Source: Pleodorina starrii
Lineage: Eukaryota > Chlorophyta > Chlorophyceae > Chlamydomonadales > Volvocaceae
Length of the DNA: 64,000 bases
Assembly (NCBI GenBank): GCA_030267565.1
Contig: BRXU01000058.1
Location: 124,001 to 188,000 of the forward strand
Direction: 5' to 3'
The position numbers and the translations under genes are program-made. Within the stretch, counting starts at the first letter, position 1; each line of letters begins with the position of its first letter. The notes under the pieces are model-generated. The model saw only the letters and a program-made list of their open reading frames with translations, did no database searches and was not told the DNA's origin. Positions 19,680-30,019 of this stretch are shown here, in pieces.

Positions 19680-20627
19680 ATGCTGATCTATATCGCCAAG
19701 CGGCTGATGGTCGCCCTGCCGACGCTGCTGATCGTGTCGATGCTGGTCTTCGGGCTGCAGATGCTGCTGCCCGGCGATCCCGTCTTGGCCATGGCCGGAG
19801 AGGAGCGCGACCCCGAGACCCTGGCCCGCATCCGCGAACAGCTGCACCTGGACGACCCCGTGCCGGTCCAGTACCTGCGCTGGCTGGGGGGCGTGGTGAC
19901 GGGCGATCTGGGCACCTCGCTGCGGACCGGGGAACCCGTGTCGCAGCTGATCGTGCAGAAGCTGCCGGTGACCATCCAGCTGGCGGTCATGTCGATGATC
20001 TTCGCGATGCTGATCGGCATTCCCGCAGGCATCATCGCGGCGGTGCGCAAGGGCAGCGTGACCGACTGGCTGGCCAATTTCGTGGCGTTGTCGGGTCTGT
20101 CCATCCCGAATTTCTGGCTGGGGATCATGCTGATCCTGCTGGTATCGGTGAACTTGGGCTGGCTGCCGGCATCGGGATATGAATCGATCTTCGTCGATCC
20201 GGTCCGCTCGCTGCAGACGATGATCATGCCGGCTTTCGTGCTGGGTACGGGGCTGGCCGCGACGCTGATGCGCCACACCCGGTCATCCATGCTGGGCGTG
20301 CTGTCGGCGGACTATATCCGCACGGCGCGGGCCAAGGGCCTGACCGGTCGCCAGGTGGTGCTGAAGCACAGCTTCAGGAACGCGCTTTTGCCGGTCATCA
20401 CGCTGACCGCGCTGCTGTTCGGCGAATTGCTGGCGGGCGCGGTGCTGACCGAACAGATCTTCACCATTCCGGGTTTCGGCAAGCTGATCGTCGATGCGGT
20501 GTTCAACCGCGACTATGCCGTGGTGCAGGGGGTCGTGCTGTGCACCGCCGTCGGTTTCCTGCTGATGAACCTGGTCGCGGACGTGCTGTCCGTGATGCTG
20601 AACCCCCGGATGAGGGCCGCCCTATGA
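19680..20627 (+). CDS. Dipeptide/glutathione ABC transporter permease (DppB/GsiC-like)
   Basis: A 315-aa inner-membrane permease starting IYIAKRLMVALPTLLIVSML with six predicted helices and the EAA-type loop TARAKGLTGRQVVLKHSFRN that contacts the ATPase, followed by ALLPVITLTALLFGELLAGA as in DppB/GsiC. It overlaps the second permease gene by ATGA. Confidence 0.9.
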   Translation: MLIYIAKRLMVALPTLLIVSMLVFGLQMLLPGDPVLAMAGEERDPETLARIREQLHLDDPVPVQYLRWLGGVVTGDLGTSLRTGEPVSQLIVQKLPVTIQLAVMSMIFAMLIGIPAGIIAAVRKGSVTDWLANFVALSGLSIPNFWLGIMLILLVSVNLGWLPASGYESIFVDPVRSLQTMIMPAFVLGTGLAATLMRHTRSSMLGVLSADYIRTARAKGLTGRQVVLKHSFRNALLPVITLTALLFGELLAGAVLTEQIFTIPGFGKLIVDAVFNRDYAVVQGVVLCTAVGFLLMNLVADVLSVMLNPRMRAAL

Positions 20628-21484
20628 CCGCCATCGACATGCACGCCCCCCGCGCCAAAAGCCGCTTCTGGCGCAAGTTCCGGCGCAACCGCGCGGCCTT
20701 GGTCGGTGGCATCATCGTGGCCTTCTTCGTCCTTCTGGCCTTGGCCGCGCCGATCCTGCCCATCGCCGACCCGCTGGCCACCAGCTGGACTGCGATCCGG
20801 CTGCCGCCCTCGGCCGAATACTGGCTGGGCTCGGACGAGATCGGCCGCGACATCCTGTCCCGGATGATCTGGGGCGCGCAGGCGTCGCTGATGGCGGGGG
20901 TGATCTCTGTGGCGATCGCCGTCGTCACCGGCGTACCCATCGGGCTGATCGCGGGCTATTTCGGCGGCTGGACCGACACGATCATCTCTCGCTTCACCGA
21001 TGCGCTTCTGGCGATGCCCTTCCTGATCATGGCGATCGCCCTGGCCGCCTTCCTGGGGCCCAGCCTGACCAATGCCATGATCGCCATCGGCCTATCGGCC
21101 ATGCCGATCTTCATCCGCCTGACCCGCGCGCAGGTCATGTCCGTCAAGACCGAGGATTACGTCGAGGGCGCCCGCGCCATCGGCCTGGGTCACATGGCGA
21201 TCATGGGCCGCTACATCCTGCCGAACATCGTGCCGCCGATCATCGTGCAGGCCACGCTGACCATCGCCACCGCCATCATCGCTGAGGCGTCGCTGTCCTT
21301 CCTGGGCCTGGGCCAGCAGGCCCCCGCGCCCAGCTGGGGGTCGATGCTGAACGTGGCCAAGAACTTCCTGACGCAGGCGCCCTGGATGGCCTGGTGGCCG
21401 GGGGCCGCGATCTTTCTGGTCGTCATCGGCTTCAACCTGATCGGCGACGGGCTGCGCGATGCGCTGGACCCGCGCGAACACTGA
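20624..21484 (+). CDS. Dipeptide/glutathione ABC transporter permease (DppC/GsiD-like)
   Basis: A 286-aa permease with the N-terminal KSRFWRKFRRNRAALVGGII segment typical of OppC/DppC, then WLGSDEIGRDILSRMIWGAQ, and the EAA loop EGARAIGLGHMAIMGRYILP. About six membrane helices. It forms the heterodimeric channel with the preceding permease. Confidence 0.9.
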   Translation: MTAIDMHAPRAKSRFWRKFRRNRAALVGGIIVAFFVLLALAAPILPIADPLATSWTAIRLPPSAEYWLGSDEIGRDILSRMIWGAQASLMAGVISVAIAVVTGVPIGLIAGYFGGWTDTIISRFTDALLAMPFLIMAIALAAFLGPSLTNAMIAIGLSAMPIFIRLTRAQVMSVKTEDYVEGARAIGLGHMAIMGRYILPNIVPPIIVQATLTIATAIIAEASLSFLGLGQQAPAPSWGSMLNVAKNFLTQAPWMAWWPGAAIFLVVIGFNLIGDGLRDALDPREH

Positions 21485-21501
21485 CATTGCAAGGAGTCGT
21501 C

Positions 21502-23283
21502 ATGACCCAATTCACCACCCGCCCCGAGATCACCGGCACCTTCGGCGTCGTCACCTCGACCCATTGGATCGCGACCGCCGTGGGCATGGCGATCCTGGAA
21601 AAGGGCGGCAATGCCTTCGACGCCGCCGTCGCCACCGGCTTCGTGCTGCAGATCGTGGAGCCGCATCTGAACGGCCCGGCGGGTGATCTGCCCGCGATCA
21701 TCCATTCGGCCAAGACCGGAAAGACTCAGGTGATCTGCGCCCAGGGCCCCGCCCCGGCCGGTGCCACCATCGAGCATTACCGCGCCGAGGGGATCGACCT
21801 GATCCCCGGCAACGGTCTGCTGGCCACCGTCATCCCCGGCGCCTTCGACGGCTGGATGCTGATGCTGCAGGACCACGGCACGATGAGCGTGGCCGAGGCT
21901 CTGGCCCCCGCCATCCACTATGCCCGCCACGGCCATCCGATGCTGCCCCGCGTGGCCGACAGCATCGCCGGCCTGGCCGATTTCTTCGCCGCGGAATGGC
22001 CCACGTCGCACGCGACCTGGCTGCCCGGCGGGCAGGCCCCGCAGGCGGGCGCGCTGTTCAAGAACGACGCGCTGGCAGACACTTACAGCCGCATCGTCGA
22101 AGCCTCCGAGGGCGCCCCCACGCGCGAGGCGGGCGTGCAGGCCGCACGCGACGCCTTCTATCGCGGTTTCGTGGCCGAGGCGATCGACCGCTTCTGCCGC
22201 ACGACCGAGGTGATGGACGGCAGCGGTGCCAAGCATCGCGGCGTCCTCAGCGCCGACGACATGGCCGGCTATGCCGCCACGACCGAGGAACCGACCTGGG
22301 CCGACTATCACGGCTGGTCCATCGCCAAGACCGGGCCCTGGGGCCAGGGGCCGGTGCTGCTGCAGGGGCTGAAGATCCTGGAGGGCATCGACATCGCCGC
22401 GATGGACCCGAACGGTCCCGACTTCGTCCATACCGTCATCGAGACGATGAAGCTGTCCTATGCCGACCGCGAGGTCTATTACGGCGACCCCTCGATGCAC
22501 GACGTGCCGATGGAGGCGCTGCTGTCGGACGCCTACGCCGCCGACCGCCGCGCCCTGATCGGCGACCGCGCGTCGCTGCACCTGCGCCCCGGCACCGTGC
22601 CGGGGTTCGAGGATCAGCGCGCCCGCACCCTGTCGCTGCTGGACGGCCTGGGCAAGGGCGCGGTCTATGAGCCGACCATGGCGCATCTGTCGGAAAAGCG
22701 CGGCGATACCGTGCATATCGACGTGATCGACCGGTGGGGCAACATGGTGTCCACCACGCCCTCGGGCGGCTGGCTGCAGTCGTCGCCGATCATCCCCGAG
22801 CTGGGCTTCTGCCTGAACAGCCGGGCGCAGATGTTCTGGCTGCAGCCCGGCCTGCCCACGTCGCTGGCGCCGGGGCGGCGGCCGCGCACCACGCTGACGC
22901 CGTCGCTTGCGCTGCGCGACGGGGTGCCGCATCTGTCCTTCGGCACGCCCGGCGGCGATCAGCAGGACCAGTGGCAGCTGGTCTTCTTCCTGCGCCACGT
23001 CCATTTCGAGCCGAACCTGCAGGCGGCCATCGACGCGCCGCTGTTCCACTCGACGCATTTCCCGGCCTCGTTCCACCCGCGCACCGCGGCACCGGGGGGC
23101 ATGCTGATCGAGGATCGCGTGGGCCAAGCCACCATCGACGAGCTGCGCCGGCGCGGCCATGACGTGACCGTCACCGGCCCTTGGGACATCGGCCGCCTGA
23201 CCGCGGCCAGCCGCGATGCGCAGGGCCTTCTGCGCGCGGCCGCGACGCCGCGGCTGATGCAGGCCTATGCGGCGGGGCGGTAG
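21502..23283 (+). CDS. Gamma-glutamyltransferase family protein
   Basis: A 593-aa Ntn-hydrolase-type gamma-glutamyltransferase homologue, acting on glutathione and other gamma-glutamyl compounds. The autoprocessing/nucleophile Thr aligns to Thr403 in GDTVHIDVIDRWGNMVSTTP; further family motifs are EKGGNAFDAAVATGFVLQIV EPH near residue 33 and FGTPGGDQQDQWQ near 495. No signal peptide is visible, unlike the secreted E. coli enzyme, so it is probably cytosolic. It has an AAGGAG ribosome site and sits inside an importer operon, which suggests cleavage of imported gamma-glutamyl peptides. Confidence 0.88.
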   Translation: MTQFTTRPEITGTFGVVTSTHWIATAVGMAILEKGGNAFDAAVATGFVLQIVEPHLNGPAGDLPAIIHSAKTGKTQVICAQGPAPAGATIEHYRAEGIDLIPGNGLLATVIPGAFDGWMLMLQDHGTMSVAEALAPAIHYARHGHPMLPRVADSIAGLADFFAAEWPTSHATWLPGGQAPQAGALFKNDALADTYSRIVEASEGAPTREAGVQAARDAFYRGFVAEAIDRFCRTTEVMDGSGAKHRGVLSADDMAGYAATTEEPTWADYHGWSIAKTGPWGQGPVLLQGLKILEGIDIAAMDPNGPDFVHTVIETMKLSYADREVYYGDPSMHDVPMEALLSDAYAADRRALIGDRASLHLRPGTVPGFEDQRARTLSLLDGLGKGAVYEPTMAHLSEKRGDTVHIDVIDRWGNMVSTTPSGGWLQSSPIIPELGFCLNSRAQMFWLQPGLPTSLAPGRRPRTTLTPSLALRDGVPHLSFGTPGGDQQDQWQLVFFLRHVHFEPNLQAAIDAPLFHSTHFPASFHPRTAAPGGMLIEDRVGQATIDELRRRGHDVTVTGPWDIGRLTAASRDAQGLLRAAATPRLMQAYAAGR

Positions 23284-23284
23284 G

Positions 23285-25087
23285 ATGACGGATCCCATCC
23301 TCAGCCTGCGCGGCCTGTCCGTCTCCTTCCCCACGGATGACGGGATGAAGGAGGTCGTGCGCAACATCAGCTTCGACGTGGCAGCCGGAGAGACCGTGGC
23401 CATCGTCGGCGAAAGCGGATCGGGCAAAAGCGTCACGTCGCTGGCGATCATGGGCCTGCTGGACAAGCGCGCCCGCGTCACCGGACAGGTCCTCTTGGGC
23501 GGGCGCGACCTGACGCGCCTGTCCGAACAGGAGATGCGCCGGGTCCGCGGCAACGACATCGCGATGATCTTTCAGGAACCGATGTCCTCGCTGAACCCGG
23601 TCTTTCCGGTGGGCGACCAGATCGCGGAGTTGCTGATCCGCCATGGCCAGGTGCCCCGCGACCAGGTCGGGGCCGAGGTGCTGCGCCTGATGGACCGCGT
23701 GCGCATCCCCAATGCGGCGGCGCGCATCAGGGACTATCCGCACCAGTTCTCGGGCGGGATGCGCCAGCGGGTGATGATCGCGATGGCCCTGGCCGCGCGC
23801 CCGCGCCTGCTGATCGCCGATGAGCCGACGACGGCGCTGGACGTGACCATCCAGGGCCAGATCCTGGACCTGATCAAGGAGATCCAGGAGGAGCAGGGCA
23901 TGGCCGTCCTGTTCATCACCCATGACATGGGCGTGGTCGCCGAGATCGCCGACCGCACCGTGGTCATGTTCCGCGGCGATCACGTCGAGACCGGCACCAC
24001 CGCGGGCCTGTTCCAGGATGCGGGCCACCCCTATACCCGCGCGCTGCTGGCCGCGGTGCCGCGGCTTGGGCAGATGGCGGGCCAGCGCTGGCCGCTGCGC
24101 TTTCCCAAGGTCGACATGGCCAGCGGCGCGATCGCGGCCCAGCCCGCGGTGGTCGACACCGTGGACCGCAGCGCGACCCCGGTCCTGTCGGTCAGGAACC
24201 TGGTGACGCGCTTTGCCGCGGGGTCGGACCTTCTGGGCCGCCCGACGGGCAAGGTCCACGCGGTCGAAAATCTGAGCTTTGATCTGTGGCAGGGAGAGAC
24301 GCTGTCGCTGGTGGGCGAATCCGGCTGTGGGAAATCGACGACGGGGCGGTCGATCCTGCGGCTGGTCCAGCCGGAATCGGGTCAGGTGACGCTGGACGGG
24401 TTCGATGTGCTGAAGGCCGGCCCGGCCGATCTGCGCCGGATGCGTCGGTCGGGGCAGATGATCTTTCAGGATCCGTTCTCCAGCCTGAACCCGCGCATGA
24501 CGGTGGGCCAGACCGTGGCAGAGCCGATCCTGGCGCACAAGCTGGCCGGCCGGGCCGAGGCGCGCGACCGCGCCGCCGAACTGCTGGCCCAGGTCGGCCT
24601 GGACGGGTCCATGCTGGACCGCTATCCGCACGAATTCAGCGGCGGGCAGCGCCAGCGCGTGGCGATCGCGCGCGTTCTAGGCCTGAACCCCAAGGTGATC
24701 GTGGCCGATGAGAGCGTGTCCGCGCTGGACGTGTCGATCAAGGCGCAGGTCTGCAACCTGCTGATGGACCTGCAGGAGCGTCTGAGCATCGCCTATCTGT
24801 TCATCAGCCACGACATGGCGGTGGTCGAACGCGTCAGCCATCGTGTCGCGGTGATGTATCTGGGCGAGATCGTCGAGATCGGCCCGCGCGAGGCGATCTT
24901 TGCCGACCCGCAGCATCCCTACACGAAGAAGCTGATCGCGGCCGTACCGGTCCCGGACCCCGCGCGCCGGGGCCTGCGCCGCGCCATGCAGGTCGATGAG
25001 CTGAAAAGCCCCGTCCGTCCGATGGGGTTCGAACCGCCCAAGCGCGACTGGCGCCAGGTGTCGGATCGCCATTTCGTGATGGTCTAG
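23285..25087 (+). CDS. Dual ATP-binding ABC transporter subunit (GsiA-like)
   Basis: A 600-aa protein with two complete ABC cassettes. The first has [17 protein letters not shown] (Walker A, about residue 40), [16 protein letters not shown] and [12 protein letters not shown]; the second has [14 protein letters not shown] (about 347), [14 protein letters not shown] and [14 protein letters not shown], each followed by an oligopeptide-type C-terminal region. This double form is typical of GsiA/DppD-DppF fusions that energise glutathione or dipeptide import. It starts one base after the stop of the gamma-glutamyltransferase gene. Its TAG stop shares a CTAG tetranucleotide with the convergent gene. 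Confidence 0.92.
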   Translation: MTDPILSLRGLSVSFPTDDGMKEVVRNISFDVAAGETVAIVGESGSGKSVTSLAIMGLLDKRARVTGQVLLGGRDLTRLSEQEMRRVRGNDIAMIFQEPMSSLNPVFPVGDQIAELLIRHGQVPRDQVGAEVLRLMDRVRIPNAAARIRDYPHQFSGGMRQRVMIAMALAARPRLLIADEPTTALDVTIQGQILDLIKEIQEEQGMAVLFITHDMGVVAEIADRTVVMFRGDHVETGTTAGLFQDAGHPYTRALLAAVPRLGQMAGQRWPLRFPKVDMASGAIAAQPAVVDTVDRSATPVLSVRNLVTRFAAGSDLLGRPTGKVHAVENLSFDLWQGETLSLVGESGCGKSTTGRSILRLVQPESGQVTLDGFDVLKAGPADLRRMRRSGQMIFQDPFSSLNPRMTVGQTVAEPILAHKLAGRAEARDRAAELLAQVGLDGSMLDRYPHEFSGGQRQRVAIARVLGLNPKVIVADESVSALDVSIKAQVCNLLMDLQERLSIAYLFISHDMAVVERVSHRVAVMYLGEIVEIGPREAIFADPQHPYTKKLIAAVPVPDPARRGLRRAMQVDELKSPVRPMGFEPPKRDWRQVSDRHFVMV

Positions 25088-25650
25088 GGCGCCAGCCACT
25101 GTCCGCGCCAGCCCGTCTCGCGCGTGTATCGCGCGCGGCGGTGCTGCGGGCCCAGATGCACCGCGTCGATGGCCAGCACCGTCAGGCGCAGCACCGCGAA
25201 ACAGGCGGCGTCCGGGCGTTTCGCACAGGCCAGCGCATCGTCGATGGGCGTGCCGGGCGGCGGCTGAGAGCCATAGCTCTGTCGCGACGGGTCGGGCACG
25301 CGCGCCCAGTCCTGCGCGACCGCCGCGCCCGTCAGGATCGTGGCCCGGGCTTCGATCCGCGTCTGCAGATGCGCGCCAGCGTCCCAGACATGCAGCGCCG
25401 CCATCGGGTTGACGCGCAGATCGCCCACCTTCGCGGACAGAAGGTCGGTGTGAACCTCCAGCACGGCTTCGTCGGGGTCGGCCCCGCGCAGCACGACCGT
25501 GCGCGCCTGCGGCATGCCGCCCGGCGTGACGGTGGCCAGCACCGGGTGGCGGGCGGGCGCATGCCGGTCGGCCACGCCGCGTTGCAACCGCAGCCAGACC
25601 TGGTCGTGCAGGCTGTCCAGCCCCGCGGCCCAGGGATGCGGGTCGGTCAT
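25084..25650 (-). CDS. Pyridoxamine 5'-phosphate oxidase family FMN-binding protein
   Basis: A 188-aa split-barrel flavin-binding protein. [20 protein letters not shown] (residues about 39-58) and [22 protein letters not shown] (FMN contacts), plus a C-terminal [12 protein letters not shown] ending resembling the PNPOx C-terminal substrate segment. Closest in style to the Alr4036-type family; the substrate is unknown. It overlaps the acetamidase gene by ATGA as the second gene of a two-gene operon. Confidence 0.8.
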   Translation of the reverse strand: MTDPHPWAAGLDSLHDQVWLRLQRGVADRHAPARHPVLATVTPGGMPQARTVVLRGADPDEAVLEVHTDLLSAKVGDLRVNPMAALHVWDAGAHLQTRIEARATILTGAAVAQDWARVPDPSRQSYGSQPPPGTPIDDALACAKRPDAACFAVLRLTVLAIDAVHLGPQHRRARYTRETGWRGQWLAP

Positions 25651-26606
25651 TCGAAGACCGAGCGCGGGAAATAGAACGACACGACCCAGTTCGGCATGTC
25701 GACGATCTCCGAGATCCGCAGATCGCCGCAGGTGGACACCAGCATGTAGGCCTCGACCGCGGGCATGCCGTGGCGCGCGCACAGCAGATCGACCATCTGT
25801 TCGACCGCCTGCCGCGCGCCGGTCATCAGGTCGGGGCCGATGCCGGTCGTGACCTCGTACCCCTTGGCGTCCAGGTGCGGCGTGACCGGTCCTGGCGTGG
25901 TGAACCGCGGCATCGCCAAGTTCGTGCCCTTGACCAGGTCCAGCGTCAGCGTGACGTCCATCGGGCTTTCGATGGCGGTGCCGCAGACCTCTCCGTCGCC
26001 CTGCGCGGCATGGGTGTCGCCCACCGAGAACAGCGCGCCCGCCACCTCGACCGGCAGATACAGTTCGGCCCCGCGCGACAGGTCGCGGATGTCCAGATTG
26101 CCGCCCGTGCGCCGCGGCGGGACGATGGAATGGGTACCCGGCTCTGCCAGGGCCACGCCGATTGTCCCGGCAAAGGGCTTCAGCCCGACCCGGCCGTGAC
26201 TGCCCCAAAGCGCCGGCGCCAGCGTCGCCGCATCATAGCGCCACAGCGTCAGGGCGGGGTCGGGGAACTGGTCCGCCAGCAGACCGAACCCCGGAATGTT
26301 CGCGGTCCAGCCCCAACCCTGCCCGTCCTGCGCCTGCGGGGCGAAATCGACCAGCGTGATCTTCAGCGCGTCGCCGGGTTCGGCCCCGTCGACATGGATC
26401 GGCCCGTTGACCGGGTTGATGCGCCCGAAATCCAGCGTGGCGATGTCGTCCGCGGTGCTGGACAGGTTCAGCTGCCCGCCCGACGCCTCCATGCAGGCAA
26501 AGCGGATCGTCGATCCCGGCGCCACGGTCTGGACCGGGGCGATCGCGTTGTCCCAGCCCAGGTGATGCTGCGCCGCATGGATGGTATAGTTGCACTGTCT
26601 GCACAT
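25647..26606 (-). CDS. Acetamidase/formamidase family protein
   Basis: A 319-aa FmdA/AmdA-type hydrolase converting short amides to ammonia and the acid. Motifs: [20 protein letters not shown] near residue 72, [37 protein letters not shown] near 152, [20 protein letters not shown] near 190, which contains the metal/catalytic Asp-His region, and [19 protein letters not shown] near the end. It is close in length to other members. It is the first gene of its operon. Confidence 0.88.
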   Translation of the reverse strand: MCRQCNYTIHAAQHHLGWDNAIAPVQTVAPGSTIRFACMEASGGQLNLSSTADDIATLDFGRINPVNGPIHVDGAEPGDALKITLVDFAPQAQDGQGWGWTANIPGFGLLADQFPDPALTLWRYDAATLAPALWGSHGRVGLKPFAGTIGVALAEPGTHSIVPPRRTGGNLDIRDLSRGAELYLPVEVAGALFSVGDTHAAQGDGEVCGTAIESPMDVTLTLDLVKGTNLAMPRFTTPGPVTPHLDAKGYEVTTGIGPDLMTGARQAVEQMVDLLCARHGMPAVEAYMLVSTCGDLRISEIVDMPNWVVSFYFPRSVFE

Positions 26607-26738
26607 CGTCTGGTCCCCCGTGTCGGTCTACCGCCACTGTCGGCGCAATTCGCACGACGTGCAATTCCCTGCCGGCGTCAACGATCCGTTCATGTGTCGC
26701 CGCTATGTCTTGTCGGATCACACCGGGAAGGCCGCTGC

Positions 26739-28553
26739 ATGACCTTTGGAATCTCACGTAAACTGACCCTGCTGACCGGGGTTGCCGTCGCGCTCAGCAT
26801 CCTTGCGATGTCGCTGCAGCTGTCCTCGCTGCACCACCTTCTGTGGAAGGACCGCAAGGAGCTGATCGCGACCCAGGTCGAAAGCACGGTCAGCATGCTG
26901 ACCCATTTCGCAGCCCAGGCCCAGTCCGGCGCGATGACCCTGGACGAGGCCCAGCACCGCGCCAAGGAGGCCGCCCGCGCCATCCGCTATGGCGACGACG
27001 ACTATGTCTTCATCTACGACCCCCAGGGTCTGCGGGTCATGCATCCCGATACCGAACGCGAGGGCACGAATGCGTGGGAGGCCACCGATGCCAACGGCAA
27101 GCTGCACATCCGCGAGATGATCGTGACCGCGCGCGAGGGGGGCGGCTTTACCGAATATTTCGTCGCGCGCCTGTCGGGGGGCGATCCGCTGCCCAAGCTG
27201 TCCTATTCCACGCTGTTCGCGCCTTGGGGCTGGACGGTCGGCGCGGGTCTTTACGTGGACGACATCACTGCCGACTTCATGGCCGAGATGCGGCGCAGCG
27301 GGCTGTGGTCGGGGCTGCTGCTTCTGGCGCTGATCGCCTGCGCCATCCCGCTGTCGCGCAGCATCAGCAAGCCCATCAAGGCGCTGACCGCGATGATGGG
27401 GCGCCTGGCCCAGGGCCAGACCGACGACACCGTCCCCGGCGCCGCCCGCAGGGACGAGATCGGCGCCATGGCCCGCGCGGTCGAGACGTTCCGCGCCGCC
27501 ACCATCGACCGCGACCGCCTGGCGCGCGACGCCGATGCCGTGAACGCGCGGCAGGCCGAGATGGTCGAACAGACCAACCTGCGCGCCGCCCAGCTGCAGC
27601 ATTTCGTGGGGGCGATCAGCACCGGCTTCGACCGGCTCAGCCGAGGCGATCTGACGGTGCGCATCACCGACCCGGTCGCGCCCGAGTTCGATGCGGTCAA
27701 GGATCAGTTCAACACCTCACTCGGTCAGCTGGACGAGGCCCTGGGGCTGGTGGTCGACGGTGTGGCCGTCATCCGCGGCGGCCTGGCCGAGATCAGCGCC
27801 GCCGCCCATGACCTGGCGCACCGCACCGAACAGCAGGCCGCCAACCTGGAGGAGACCGTGGCCGCCCTGAACGAGGTGTCGCGCGGCGTCGATCAGGCGG
27901 CCGAGGGCGTGTCCACCGCCCAGACCAGCGCCGAGACCGCGCAGCGCAACGCGCAAGGCGGCGGAGAGATCGTCCAGAAGGCCGTGGGTGCCGTGGGCGA
28001 GATCGAGGAATCGACCCGCCAGATCGGCACCATCATCACCGTCATCGACGAGATCGCGTTCCAGACCAACCTGCTGGCGTTGAACGCGGGCATCGAGGCC
28101 GCGCGCGCCGGAGAGGCCGGGCGCGGTTTTGCGGTCGTCGCCCACGAGGTCCGCGCCCTGGCCCACAAGACCGCCGAGGCCGCGCATCAGATCAAGGACC
28201 TGATCGGCGCCTCGACCGTCCATGTCCGCGAGGGGGCGGGCCTGGTGCGCAGCTCGGGCGCATCGCTGGTCACGATCGTCGAGGAGGTGTCGGCGGTGCG
28301 CACGATCATCACCATGATCGCCTCCAGCGCGCGCGAACAGTCGCAAAGCCTGCGCGCGCTGTCGGCGGGGGCCGACCAGATGGACAAGGTCACCCAGCAG
28401 AACGCCGCCATGGTCGAGGAGACGACCGCCGCCGCCCGCGCGCTGGAGGAGCAGACCGATCAGCTGGCAAGCAAGGCGCGCCAGTTCCGCACCACGCCTC
28501 AGCAGGCCCTGCGTCCCGCAGCCGTCGAACCCCGGCGCGCCGCGGGCTGGTAG
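26739..28553 (+). CDS. Methyl-accepting chemotaxis protein with Cache sensor
   Basis: A 604-aa chemoreceptor. One helix (about residues 8-28), a periplasmic single Cache-type domain ([20 protein letters not shown], then [20 protein letters not shown], then [13 protein letters not shown]), a second helix near 190-210, a HAMP domain from about 208, and a cytoplasmic signalling domain whose hairpin tip is [20 protein letters not shown] near 430-450. No CheA/CheW genes are in the window. GGGAAGG precedes the ATG. Ligands of such Cache sensors are often small carboxylates; nothing here identifies it. Confidence 0.9.
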   Translation: MTFGISRKLTLLTGVAVALSILAMSLQLSSLHHLLWKDRKELIATQVESTVSMLTHFAAQAQSGAMTLDEAQHRAKEAARAIRYGDDDYVFIYDPQGLRVMHPDTEREGTNAWEATDANGKLHIREMIVTAREGGGFTEYFVARLSGGDPLPKLSYSTLFAPWGWTVGAGLYVDDITADFMAEMRRSGLWSGLLLLALIACAIPLSRSISKPIKALTAMMGRLAQGQTDDTVPGAARRDEIGAMARAVETFRAATIDRDRLARDADAVNARQAEMVEQTNLRAAQLQHFVGAISTGFDRLSRGDLTVRITDPVAPEFDAVKDQFNTSLGQLDEALGLVVDGVAVIRGGLAEISAAAHDLAHRTEQQAANLEETVAALNEVSRGVDQAAEGVSTAQTSAETAQRNAQGGGEIVQKAVGAVGEIEESTRQIGTIITVIDEIAFQTNLLALNAGIEAARAGEAGRGFAVVAHEVRALAHKTAEAAHQIKDLIGASTVHVREGAGLVRSSGASLVTIVEEVSAVRTIITMIASSAREQSQSLRALSAGADQMDKVTQQNAAMVEETTAAARALEEQTDQLASKARQFRTTPQQALRPAAVEPRRAAGW

Positions 28554-28642
28554 GGCATCGCCGCCGGGGTTGCGACACCATCAGCGTTTGACGCCCCGGC
28601 AGGGGTCGCTAAGGTGCGGCTTCGACAGCAAGGGGGCGGATG

Positions 28643-29932
28643 ATGGATTTTCTGGCACGGGCGACGGCGGTCGTGGGCGGCACGATGGTGGCAATCAGGC
28701 GGTTCGGCGCGCCAAAGGTTCAGGCGGTCGGAACTGCACCGACCATTCCCGACGCCAAGCGCCAGGGTATCATGACGCTGAAGATGCCGACCGCCAAGGG
28801 CTGGGCGCCGGGCCATGTCCCCGACACGGCACCGGGTCTGGCGGTCAACGCCTTCGCCTCGGGGTTGGAGCATCCCCGCTGGATCGAGGTGCTGCCGAAC
28901 GGCGACGTGCTGGTGGCCGAATCCAAGGAGCAGCCCAATCCGCCCAAGACGCTGATGGACCACGCGGCCCAGGCCACCATGCGCCGCGCCCGCGCCATCG
29001 GCACCAGCGCGAACCGCATCACGCTGTGGCGCGACACCGACGGCGACGGCGTGGCCGAGACACGCGAGGTTTTCCTGGAGCGGCAGAACCAGCCCTTCGG
29101 CATGGCACTGGTGGGTGACACCTTCTATGTCGGCAACACGGACGGGATCGTCGCTTTCCCCTATGAGGCGGGCCAGACGACGATCACCGCGGCGGGACGC
29201 AGGCTGGTCACGTTCAAGCCCAACGGCCACTGGACGCGCAGCCTGATCGTGTCGCCCGACGGTGCCAGCCTTTATGCCGGCGTCGGATCGCTGAGCAACA
29301 TCGGCGATCAGGGCATGGAAGCCGAAGAGGGCCGCGCCGCCATCTGGCGTCTGGACCTGGAGACCGAACAGGCCGGCATCTTCGCCTCGGGGCTGCGAAA
29401 CGCGGTCGGCATGGCGTGGGAGCCGTCGACCGGCACCCTGTGGACGGTGGTCAACGAACGCGACGGCCTGGGCGACGAGACGCCGCCCGATTACCTGACA
29501 TCCGTGCGCGAGGGCGGGTTCTATGGCTGGCCCTACTGCTATTGGGGCCAGACCGTCGACGACCGCGTGCCGCAGGATCCGGCGCTGGTCGCCCGCGCCA
29601 TCACGCCGGACTATGCCCTGGGCGGGCATACCGCCTCCCTGGGTCTGTGCTGGATGCCCGCAGGCACCCTGCCCGGCTTTCCCGACGGAATGGTCATCGG
29701 CCAGCACGGGTCGTGGAACCGCTCGACCCTCAGCGGGTACCGGGTGATCTTCGTGCCGTTCGCAGGCGGCAAGCCGTCGGGCCCGCCGCGCGACATCCTG
29801 TCAGGCTTCCTGTCGGATGACGAAAAGACCGCCTATGGCCGTCCCGTGGGCGTCGCCATCGGCGCCGACGCAAAGTCGCTTCTGGTGGCCGACGACGTGG
29901 GCGACATCATCTGGCGCGTCACCGCCGCCTGA
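28643..29932 (+). CDS. Sorbosone-dehydrogenase-like PQQ-dependent oxidoreductase family protein
   Basis: A 429-aa beta-propeller protein of the GSDH/sorbosone dehydrogenase type. LEHPRWIEVLPNGDVLVAES, LVTFKPNGHWTRSLIVSPDG, IFASGLRNAVGMAWEPSTGT and MVIGQHGSWNRSTLSGYRVI are family motifs. Oxidation of a sugar or aldehyde in the periplasm with PQQ is the family role; the first about 20 residues are weakly hydrophobic and may be an uncleaved anchor. ATG at 28643 is preferred to ATG at 28640 because AGGGGG would be too close to the latter. The gene stands alone. Confidence 0.82.
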   Translation: MDFLARATAVVGGTMVAIRRFGAPKVQAVGTAPTIPDAKRQGIMTLKMPTAKGWAPGHVPDTAPGLAVNAFASGLEHPRWIEVLPNGDVLVAESKEQPNPPKTLMDHAAQATMRRARAIGTSANRITLWRDTDGDGVAETREVFLERQNQPFGMALVGDTFYVGNTDGIVAFPYEAGQTTITAAGRRLVTFKPNGHWTRSLIVSPDGASLYAGVGSLSNIGDQGMEAEEGRAAIWRLDLETEQAGIFASGLRNAVGMAWEPSTGTLWTVVNERDGLGDETPPDYLTSVREGGFYGWPYCYWGQTVDDRVPQDPALVARAITPDYALGGHTASLGLCWMPAGTLPGFPDGMVIGQHGSWNRSTLSGYRVIFVPFAGGKPSGPPRDILSGFLSDDEKTAYGRPVGVAIGADAKSLLVADDVGDIIWRVTAA

Positions 29933-30016
29933 CGTCAAGCTGGCCATGACGATGGCACAAGCCACCGTCACGGCGATCAGCAGGATGGCCAAGGCCAAGG
30001 CAAGACGCGGGCGCAT
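29801..30016 (-). CDS. Possible small membrane protein, overlapping the sorbosone dehydrogenase gene antisense
   Basis: Three bases after the stop of the ferric-reductase-like gene, an ATG begins a 71-codon frame whose start is a convincing membrane helix (RPRLALALAILLIAVTVACA IVMASL). After about residue 30 it runs antisense into the 3' end of the sorbosone dehydrogenase gene and loses protein-like character. The signal helix and the tight spacing argue for a real small lipoprotein or membrane peptide; the tail argues against. No homologue recognised. Confidence 0.3.
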   Translation of the reverse strand: MRPRLALALAILLIAVTVACAIVMASLTSGGGDAPDDVAHVVGHQKRLCVGADGDAHGTAIGGLFVIRQEA

Positions 30017-30019
30017 CCG

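Noticed and set aside
26641..26670. GCACG-A-CGTGC palindrome with flanking AATT between the acetamidase and chemoreceptor genes
   Set aside because: The arms are short and the flanks are out of register; not enough to call an operator.
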